The notes under the pieces were generated by a model. It worked only from the letters and a program-made list of their open reading frames with translations. It had not been told where the DNA came from and did no database searches. From positions 1 through 6,623 of the forward strand of contig CALCTA010000053.1 of assembly GCA_937893945.1 (NCBI GenBank): a DNA stretch of 6,623 nucleotides, given 5' to 3'. Shown piece by piece: positions 1 through 4,995 of this stretch. Numbering within the stretch: position 1 is the stretch's first letter; every line of letters begins with the position of its first letter. A program made the position numbers and the translations under genes. The stretch is from an uncultured Clostridia bacterium (GTDB taxonomy: Bacteria > Bacillota > Clostridia > Oscillospirales > CAG-272).

Positions 1-487
1 ATACCTTTGCTATTCTTTACGCACACATCAATAAACGGATGCAGACTTTCACTTCCCAAAAAGGGCGTAACAGTTAAGAAGTCAGCATCAATAGAGGGAA
101 TAAAAGAACCGTCAAGCAGCTCTACGCATCCGAGATGTCCGTCTGCATACGCTTGTGCTGTGTTTCCAATATCGTTGTTTCTTGCCTTGTCGTGCAGAAT
201 CTTGTATGCAGCGGCTACGGCGATGCTGTTGTCTCTTACAGCATCGTAAGGTATAATTTCGGAAGGGAACTCGCTGTACCATTTCTCGAGCACGTTGAAT
301 ACCATTTCGTCCGAAACCTTTTTGTTCATCATCACCTGTGTAAGCATGGCGATGAGGTTTCTGTGGGTGTATATCATGCGTCTGATAGTTTCGTCGGCAT
401 AATAGTTTTTGTTGTTCTTGACCTCGCCCCACTTGAAACGGTTCATTATGTTGTCATAGAAACGCTCCACATCGACAGGATGACCGT
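1..487 (-). other. DUF2723-like C-terminal segment joined in frame to the acyl-CoA synthetase
   Basis: This part of the minus-strand open frame (residues about 437-597) does not resemble an ANL C-terminal domain. It reads FYDNIMNRFKWGE, then a tract beginning ETIRRMIYTHRNLIAML, a helical repeat-like stretch, SEIIPYDAV and AAAYKILHDKA. From memory this matches the soluble C-terminal tail of large Bacteroidota DUF2723 membrane proteins, which carry similar patterns (YDN-x-MNKFKWG, RRM-x-YTYRN, VPYDY, AEAYYKAG). The match is recalled, not searched. G+C is about 45% by my count over 1-480, against about 53% over 481-840. The absence of stops over about 160 codons argues it is genuinely coding. 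Either an assembly join between two organisms or a real fusion would explain it. Confidence 0.55.
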
Positions 488-1793
488 TTTCGTTGTTGTA
501 GTAGCCAAGCATAACGTTGTCGCCCTTGACCTGAATTTCGCCCTCCATATAGCCCTTATCGTTCTTGTAGCCCTGAGCAATTCTTACCTGACAGCAGGGA
601 ACAGAGGGGCCTACAGAAGCGTACTTACGCTTGTAGTAAGGAACAACGCAGGTAAGGGGAGCGCACTCGGTGATGCCGTAGCCCTCGTAGATAGCGATAC
701 CAAGAGTATCGAAGAACTCTATCATACGGGGATTGAGAGCCGCGCCGCCGCAGACTATCTTCTCAAGCCTGCCGCCGAAGGAGTTGAGCACCTCAGCGAA
801 GAGCTCGCGGCGCTTGTCAACACCTACCTTAAGAAGACTTCTTGCCGCGGTGATACCGAGCTTGAGCTTCTTGTCTCTGCCGGTCTTCTTTGCCTCAGCC
901 CAGATACGCTTGTAGAAGGTGTAGACGTAGAGGGGAACGAGAACGAGGCCGGTGGGCTTGAATATCTGAAGGTTCTTGAGAACGTGGGTGATAGAGTCGT
1001 TGATGCAGATATGCATACCGTAGTCCATACCCGCAAGCATGCAAGCAAGCTCGTAGGTGTGGTGGATGGGAAGCAGAGATACGATAGTGTCGTCGGGAGT
1101 AAAGTCAACCGTTGCGGCGGCGCTCGTAACTACCGAGAAAATGTTCTTCTGAGAGAGCATTACGCACTTGCTCGTGCCTGTAGTACCCGAGGTAAAGAGG
1201 AACTCTGCAAGGCGGTCTCTGTTTTCAACGTCGGGGATGACGTATCCTTCTTTGACAAGCTCCGCGCCCTTTTCTAAGAGGCTGTCAAGCGCAACTACCT
1301 TGTCTCCGAGAGAAAGCTCTGCCTCGTTTGGCGCCATAGCGATAAAGAGAGAAAGAGAGGAATGGTCTCTTACGGCGTTTGCGAACTTGCCGTTAAAGCT
1401 TGCGGAATATACGAGAGCGTCTGCGTCAACGCTGTCCATAAAGCCCTCGATAACGCTTATTTCAAGCTCCTTGTCAAGAGGGATAGCAACACCGCCCGAT
1501 GCGAGAACCGCGAGGTAGGATGCGACCCACTCAACGCTGGTCTCACCGATGATAGCGATACGCTTGCCGGCGTATCCCCTATCGGTAAGCGCTGCCGCAA
1601 GGCTCTTTACCTTAGCGGTAAATTCTCCGTAGGTAACGTCGTGAAGCTGACGCTTTTTATCAAAGTATGTAAAGAGAACTCTGTTGCCGTGCTTTTCTAT
1701 AATTCTGCAGAAATCCTTGACGTCAAGAACTCTCTCGTAAAGTCTTTTACAGGGTGCTTTATTAATTATCTTTGCAGTTTTTTCCTTGCTCAT
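1..1793 (-). CDS. Long-chain acyl-CoA synthetase (AMP-forming), C-terminus abnormal, runs off window
   Basis: An ANL-superfamily adenylate-forming enzyme that would activate fatty acids to acyl-AMP and then acyl-CoA in the cytoplasm. The frame is open for 597 codons from ATG at 1793 to the window edge. GAAAGGA (plus-strand 1805-1811) lies 11 bases upstream of the ATG. Visible motifs in order are LLPIHHTYE (240-248), preceded by the phosphate-binding loop TSGTTGTSK (201-209), then GYGITE (371-376) and NVMLGYYNN up to residue 434. The family then normally continues with a GW-x-TGD adenosine-ribose motif, a hinge, and a small C-terminal domain carrying the catalytic lysine. None of these is visible: from about residue 437 the protein becomes unrelated sequence. 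As read, it would lack the C-terminal subdomain and probably be inactive. It lies 58 bases downstream of marR on the same strand, so it is probably the regulator's operon partner. The ligase identity is sure; the intact length in the real genome is not. Confidence 0.88.
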   Translation of the reverse strand, partial: MSKEKTAKIINKAPCKRLYERVLDVKDFCRIIEKHGNRVLFTYFDKKRQLHDVTYGEFTAKVKSLAAALTDRGYAGKRIAIIGETSVEWVASYLAVLASGGVAIPLDKELEISVIEGFMDSVDADALVYSASFNGKFANAVRDHSSLSLFIAMAPNEAELSLGDKVVALDSLLEKGAELVKEGYVIPDVENRDRLAEFLFTSGTTGTSKCVMLSQKNIFSVVTSAAATVDFTPDDTIVSLLPIHHTYELACMLAGMDYGMHICINDSITHVLKNLQIFKPTGLVLVPLYVYTFYKRIWAEAKKTGRDKKLKLGITAARSLLKVGVDKRRELFAEVLNSFGGRLEKIVCGGAALNPRMIEFFDTLGIAIYEGYGITECAPLTCVVPYYKRKYASVGPSVPCCQVRIAQGYKNDKGYMEGEIQVKGDNVMLGYYNNENGHPVDVERFYDNIMNRFKWGEVKNNKNYYADETIRRMIYTHRNLIAMLTQVMMNKKVSDEMVFNVLEKWYSEFPSEIIPYDAVRDNSIAVAAAYKILHDKARNNDIGNTAQAYADGHLGCVELLDGSFIPSIDADFLTVTPFLGSESLHPFIDVCVKNSKG

Positions 1794-1851
1794 TTTAATA
1801 GTAGTCCTTTCAAAAAATATTTCAGAAGTGGCTAAGCTTTTATTGACTGAT

Positions 1852-2301
1852 TCAGATGCTTTCCTCTGCTTGCTTCAGCCTTAGGCAAATAAGATCAAAG
1901 GTTAAATAGAAATTCATCAGCTGCTCCTCACTAAGATCGTCGCTTACGAAGGAATGTATCTCGGAGATCGCCTTGTTTATCTCATCAGCAGTATCTTTGC
2001 CCATCGGAGTCAGTTTCAAACGCTTTCTGTAGTTATTGCTTTCATTTTCAGTTTCGGTAAGATATCCCTTTGCGCAAAGCTCGTTGACCGTGCGCGAGAT
2101 CTGCGCCTTGTCGATGTCGCACATCTCTGCAAGCTCCATTCTCGTCAAGCCTTCTTTCGATGTGTCCAGATATCTTATGCACATAGTGTGCGCGCTCGTA
2201 AGTCCGTAGTGCATCATATATTTTGATTTGAGCTTATGTATGCTCTTTGTAGCACCGCAGAGAAGCGAGCAAAATCGGTTAAATCTGTCTGTTTCCAGCA
2301 T
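1852..2301 (-). CDS. MarR-family winged-helix transcriptional regulator
   Basis: A 149-residue cytoplasmic dimeric DNA-binding protein; MarR proteins usually repress their own operon and release DNA on binding a small ligand or on thiol oxidation. The winged helix is clear: helix-turn-helix around residues 51-78 (GLTRMELAEMCDID then KAQISRTVNELCAKGY), and a wing over 82-101 ending in RLKLTPMG. The N- and C-terminal helices are of normal length for dimerisation. The start is set by GAAAGGAG five bases before this ATG. An upstream in-frame ATG at 2355 lies above the predicted transcription start and has no ribosome site. Six cysteines (11, 15, 41, 61, 76, 139) is a high count. Its neighbour 58 bases downstream is an acyl-CoA synthetase, so a fatty-acid or acyl-CoA-type ligand is plausible but is inference. 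The family call is firm; the ligand is unknown. Confidence 0.93.
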   Translation of the reverse strand: MLETDRFNRFCSLLCGATKSIHKLKSKYMMHYGLTSAHTMCIRYLDTSKEGLTRMELAEMCDIDKAQISRTVNELCAKGYLTETENESNNYRKRLKLTPMGKDTADEINKAISEIHSFVSDDLSEEQLMNFYLTFDLICLRLKQAEESI

Positions 2302-2306
2302 GTTTT

Positions 2307-2314
2307 CTCCTTTC
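2307..2314 (-). promoter_or_regulatory. Ribosome binding site deciding the marR start
   Basis: On the minus strand the sequence is GAAAGGAG, then five bases (aaaac), then ATG at 2301. This strong Shine-Dalgarno selects the 149-residue form over an 18-residue longer reading from 2355. Confidence 0.85.
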
Positions 2315-2345
2315 GCAACAATATCCATTATACATTTACAGATAT

Positions 2346-2374
2346 ATAATACCACAATGTTGTTGAGTTGTCAA
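2346..2374 (-). promoter_or_regulatory. marR operon promoter (sigma-A type)
   Basis: Read on the minus strand there is a perfect -35 hexamer TTGACA (plus 2369-2374), a 17-base spacer, and the -10 hexamer TATTAT (plus 2346-2351). Transcription should start near 2339, about 38 bases before the marR ATG. The -35 box lies inside the palindrome at 2359-2379, so a bound repressor would block it. Confidence 0.8.
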
Positions 2375-2379
2375 CAACT
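2359..2379. promoter_or_regulatory. Palindromic probable MarR operator
   Basis: Two overlapping inverted repeats are visible. One is GTTGTTGA (2359-2366), a four-base spacer, then TCAACAAC (2371-2378). The other is the tighter AGTTGT-ca-ACAACT (2366-2379). They cover the -35 box of the marR promoter. MarR-family operators are typically short palindromes near their own promoter, so autorepression is the natural reading. Which of the two symmetries is the true site cannot be decided by eye. Confidence 0.65.
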
Positions 2380-2416
2380 TTTTAGTAAAATTTTAAAAAA
2401 ACTATCAATAAAACTA

Positions 2417-2445
2417 TTTACAAAAGCGGGAAAAGAGTGTATAAT
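2417..2445 (+). promoter_or_regulatory. Promoter of the T-box cysE-cysS operon
   Basis: A -35-like TTTACA (2417-2422) is followed by a 17-base spacer and a perfect TATAAT (2440-2445). Transcription should begin around 2452. The preceding 35 bases are almost pure A/T and could act as an UP element. The promoter is divergent from the marR promoter, with its -35 box 38 bases beyond the MarR palindrome. Confidence 0.8.
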
Positions 2446-2451
2446 ATATTA

Positions 2452-2709
2452 AGTGGTAGAAAACCTTGAATAAGGTCTGTGAAGAGGAAGAAACCGAGAA
2501 GGGAAATCAGAGAGCCGACGCCTTGGCTGTGAGCGACGGCATGACCTGACGGCTTGTGCGCCTTGGAGACTCCGCACGCGAATAAAAATAGTAGCGGCGG
2601 CGTATCTTCTGCGTTAAGGAAGCAAGAGTAACGCGATGGTGCGTTAGAAGCAGAGTGGAACCGCGATATTACGCCTCTGCGCCGAGGGCGCAGTGGCTAT
2701 TTTTATTTT
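2452..2709 (+). ncRNA. T-box riboswitch leader, tRNA-Cys specific
   Basis: A transcribed leader that senses uncharged tRNA and controls read-through into cysE-cysS. The diagnostic T-box sequence AGAGTGGAACCGCG is at 2652-2665 (family consensus AGGGTGGNACCGCG). Its flanks GCAGAG (2650-2655) and CTCTGC (2675-2680) can pair to form the antiterminator. A distal Stem I hairpin is visible (GCCG 2514-2517 with CGGC 2537-2540), and a likely Stem III is GCGTTA (2611-2616) with TAACGC (2629-2634). A small hairpin ACCTT-gaat-AAGGT (2463-2476) precedes Stem I. The probable specifier is TGC at 2557-2559, followed by a purine, which encodes cysteine. The UGGA bulge pairs with an acceptor end carrying discriminator U73, the base conserved in tRNA-Cys. 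Specifier, discriminator and downstream genes all agree on cysteine. Exact Stem I pairing was not folded. Confidence 0.93.
2673..2709 (+). terminator. Regulated intrinsic terminator of the T-box leader
   Basis: The stem is CTGCGCC (2677-2683), loop GAG, GGCGCAG (2687-2693). It is extended by GCC/GGC (2673-2675 with 2695-2697) across a T-T mismatch, then followed by the U-rich run TATTTTTATTTT. Its 5' arm shares CTCTGC with the antiterminator, so the two structures are mutually exclusive, as expected for a transcriptional T-box. Confidence 0.88.
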
Positions 2710-2710
2710 C

Positions 2711-2715
2711 GGAGG
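2711..2715 (+). promoter_or_regulatory. Ribosome binding site deciding the cysE start
   Basis: GGAGG abuts an ATG at 2716 with no spacing, which is unusable for initiation. The ATG at 2722 lies six bases downstream, an ideal distance. Translation therefore most likely starts at 2722, two codons inside the longest open frame. Confidence 0.8.
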
Positions 2716-2721
2716 ATGGTT

Positions 2722-3474
2722 ATGGTTAAGCATTCAAAGCTCTCAAAGAAATCTAATATAGAAAAACTGATAGATGTAGCGTCCGACCTCTCCAAAGCAA
2801 CGGCGTTCGTTGCCAAGGACCTCTCAAGAAGCGCAAGAAGACTTGCGCGCTCGGTAAAGGAGGACGTCCGCGCGGTACGCGAGCGAGATCCCGCCGCGAG
2901 AAGCAACGCCGAGATATTGCTTCTCTATTCCGGCGTGCATGCGCTTGCGGCATACAGAGTGGCGCACAAGCTCCACGAGAACGAGCATTATTTTGCCGCG
3001 AGAGCGCTCAGCCAGGCGGCGAAGGCGGTTACGGGAATAGAGATACACCCCGGCGCAAAGATAGGAAAGGGACTTGTTATCGACCACGGAACAGGCGTCG
3101 TTATCGGAGAGACTGCTGAGATAGGCGACAACTGCACGATATATCAGGGCGTTACGCTCGGAGGTACGGGTAAGGACGTCGGAAAGAGACACCCCACGCT
3201 CGGCAACAACGTTCTCGTTGGAGCGGGAGCAAAGGTGCTTGGCCCTTTCTATATAGGGGATAATTCCAAGATAGCTGCAAACGCGGTGGTTCTCAAGGAG
3301 ATACCAAGCAACTCGACGGCTGTCGGAATGCCCGCAAAGGTCGTAAGGAGAGAGGGAATGAAGGTTGACGGAGAGCTCGATCAGATACACATTCCCGACC
3401 CCGTGGCGCAGGAGATAAAGCGTCTTGAGGACAGAATAGCGGAGCTTGAGAGACAGCTTGGAGAAAAGAAGTAA
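2722..3474 (+). CDS. cysE: Serine O-acetyltransferase
   Basis: Transfers acetyl from acetyl-CoA to L-serine, giving O-acetylserine, the first committed step of cysteine synthesis; cytoplasmic, normally oligomeric. The protein is 250 residues. RDPAARS (55-61) begins the conserved helical domain. A left-handed beta-helix of hexapeptide repeats covers about 105-200 and contains EIHPGAKIG, the catalytic IDHGTG (His122), the GGTGK loop (147-151) and GKRHP (154-158). The tail has an IPDPVA motif and then a short charged coiled coil (229-250), as I recall for Bacillus CysE. About 43 basic, helical residues precede the usual start of short Gram-positive CysE proteins and are not recognised. The C-terminus ends in Lys-Lys. 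It lacks the terminal isoleucine that enteric CysE inserts into CysK, so the classic cysteine-synthase complex is unlikely. It is the first gene after the Cys T-box, with cysS 29 bases downstream. Confidence 0.95.
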   Translation: MVKHSKLSKKSNIEKLIDVASDLSKATAFVAKDLSRSARRLARSVKEDVRAVRERDPAARSNAEILLLYSGVHALAAYRVAHKLHENEHYFAARALSQAAKAVTGIEIHPGAKIGKGLVIDHGTGVVIGETAEIGDNCTIYQGVTLGGTGKDVGKRHPTLGNNVLVGAGAKVLGPFYIGDNSKIAANAVVLKEIPSNSTAVGMPAKVVRREGMKVDGELDQIHIPDPVAQEIKRLEDRIAELERQLGEKK

Positions 3475-3503
3475 AATTTAAGAACGGAGAATATAAAAAT
3501 ACT

Positions 3504-4949
3504 ATGCTTATTTACAATTCACTTACGAGGAAGAGAGAGGAGTTCGTGCCAAACGTGGCGGGAAAGGTGAGTATGTACACCTGCGGACCTACCGTTTATC
3601 ACTATGCTCATATAGGAAACCTGCGTAGCTATATTATGGAGGACGTGCTTGAAAAGTATCTTCGCTACACGGGTCTTGACGTTACGAGAGTAATGAATAT
3701 AACCGACGTAGGACATCTCTCAAGTGATGCCGACACGGGCGAGGATAAGATGCTCAAGGGAGCGAAGCGAGAGAACAAATCCGTGCTTGAGATAGCTAAG
3801 TTCTACACCGACGCTTTCTTTGCCGACTGCGAAAAGCTCAATATCAAGACCCCCGAGGTCGTGGCTCCCGCTACCACCTGCATTGACGAGTTTATCAAAA
3901 CTATAGAGGGGCTTATAGAAAAGGGCTACGCTTACGAGGCTGGCGGAAATATCTATTTCGATACCTCAAAGCTCGATCAATACTACGTTTTCAACGACTT
4001 CAAGGAGGAGGACCTCGAGGTAGGTGTCCGCGAGGGCGTTGAGGAGGACAAAAACAAGAAGAACAAGGCAGACTTCGTGCTTTGGTTCACTAAGTCAAAA
4101 TTTGACGACCAGGAGCTGAAGTGGGATAGCCCCTGGGGTATCGGATACCCCGGCTGGCATATTGAATGCTCCTGCATCAGTATGAAGCACCTTGGTGAGT
4201 ATCTCGATATCCACTGCGGCGGTATAGATAACGCTTTCCCCCACCACACCAACGAAATTGCGCAAAGTGAGGCGTTTGTGGGGCATAAGTGGTGCAATTA
4301 TTGGTTCCACGTCCACCACCTGAACACAAACTCGGGTAAGATGAGTAAGTCGAGCGGAGAGTTTTTGACCGTCTCTCTCCTTGAGTCCAAGGGCTATGAT
4401 CCGCTTGTTTACAGATTTTTCTGCTTGCAGTCGCACTACCGTAAGTCGCTCGTATTCTCTTACGAAAATCTTGACAATGCGGCTATCGCTTACAATAAGC
4501 TGGTAGCGAAGATCGCCGCACTTTATAAGGAAGAGCGCACAGAGATCGACACCGAGGCTCTTGACGCGCTCAAGGCGAGATTCTCTGCCGCGATGGATAA
4601 CGATATGAACACCTCGCTCGCGGTTACCGCGCTCTACGACGTGCTTAAGGCAAAGACGAATGCGGCAACAAAGCTTGCGGCTATCGCAGATTTCGATACC
4701 GTGCTTTGCGTAGGACTTATAGCGGCGGCTGAGAGAATAGTAGAGGCTGAGAAGCGCGCGGCGGCAGAGGAAGCGGAGAGAATAGCAAACGATCCCTTTG
4801 CGGCTTACGTCGTTGATATGATCGCTCAGCGCGCGGCTGCTAAGAAGGAAAAGAACTTCGCCCGCGCGGACGAGATACGCGCAGAGCTTGCGGAAAAGGG
4901 CGTAACGCTTATTGACACCCCTCAGGGTACTAAGTGGGAAAAGCAGTAA
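3504..4949 (+). CDS. cysS: Cysteinyl-tRNA synthetase
   Basis: Class I aminoacyl-tRNA synthetase that charges tRNA-Cys with cysteine in the cytoplasm. It is 481 residues, normal for the family. Visible features are the HIGH motif as HIGN (36-39), KMSKS (279-283), and expected zinc ligands Cys27 (in TCGPTVY), Cys222 (in WHIECSC), His247 and Glu251 (in FPHHTNEIAQSE). These are assigned by alignment from memory with the E. coli enzyme. The C-terminal part holds the helical anticodon-stem domain and the usual ending with RADEIRAELAEKGV. The alanine/glutamate-rich stretch around 405-450 is an extended helix. A modest GGAGA (3486-3490) lies 13 bases before the ATG, somewhat far. As the second gene after the Cys T-box, its expression should rise when tRNA-Cys is uncharged, which closes a feedback loop with cysE. 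All signature residues are present, so it looks functional. Confidence 0.98.
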   Translation: MLIYNSLTRKREEFVPNVAGKVSMYTCGPTVYHYAHIGNLRSYIMEDVLEKYLRYTGLDVTRVMNITDVGHLSSDADTGEDKMLKGAKRENKSVLEIAKFYTDAFFADCEKLNIKTPEVVAPATTCIDEFIKTIEGLIEKGYAYEAGGNIYFDTSKLDQYYVFNDFKEEDLEVGVREGVEEDKNKKNKADFVLWFTKSKFDDQELKWDSPWGIGYPGWHIECSCISMKHLGEYLDIHCGGIDNAFPHHTNEIAQSEAFVGHKWCNYWFHVHHLNTNSGKMSKSSGEFLTVSLLESKGYDPLVYRFFCLQSHYRKSLVFSYENLDNAAIAYNKLVAKIAALYKEERTEIDTEALDALKARFSAAMDNDMNTSLAVTALYDVLKAKTNAATKLAAIADFDTVLCVGLIAAAERIVEAEKRAAAEEAERIANDPFAAYVVDMIAQRAAAKKEKNFARADEIRAELAEKGVTLIDTPQGTKWEKQ

Positions 4950-4995
4950 CCGGAAGATAAATAAAGCATTTGGCAAATAAAGAAAGGATTTTATT

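Noticed and set aside
135..1277. A 380-codon plus-strand open frame opposite the acyl-CoA synthetase
   Set aside because: It is exactly antisense to a gene with clear ANL motifs, has no family-like motifs of its own and no good ribosome site. It arises from the codon bias of the minus-strand gene.
1794..1851. Terminator or promoter between marR and the acyl-CoA synthetase
   Set aside because: The 58-base gap holds a ribosome site but no stable hairpin with a U-tract and no convincing -35/-10 pair, so co-transcription is the simpler view.
2302..2355. An 18-residue longer start for the MarR protein at 2355
   Set aside because: No ribosome site precedes it and it lies upstream of the predicted transcription start near 2339, whereas the ATG at 2301 has a strong GAAAGGAG.
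2824..3390. A 188-codon minus-strand open frame opposite cysE
   Set aside because: It lies wholly inside cysE, whose catalytic and hexapeptide motifs are intact; the antisense frame has no support.
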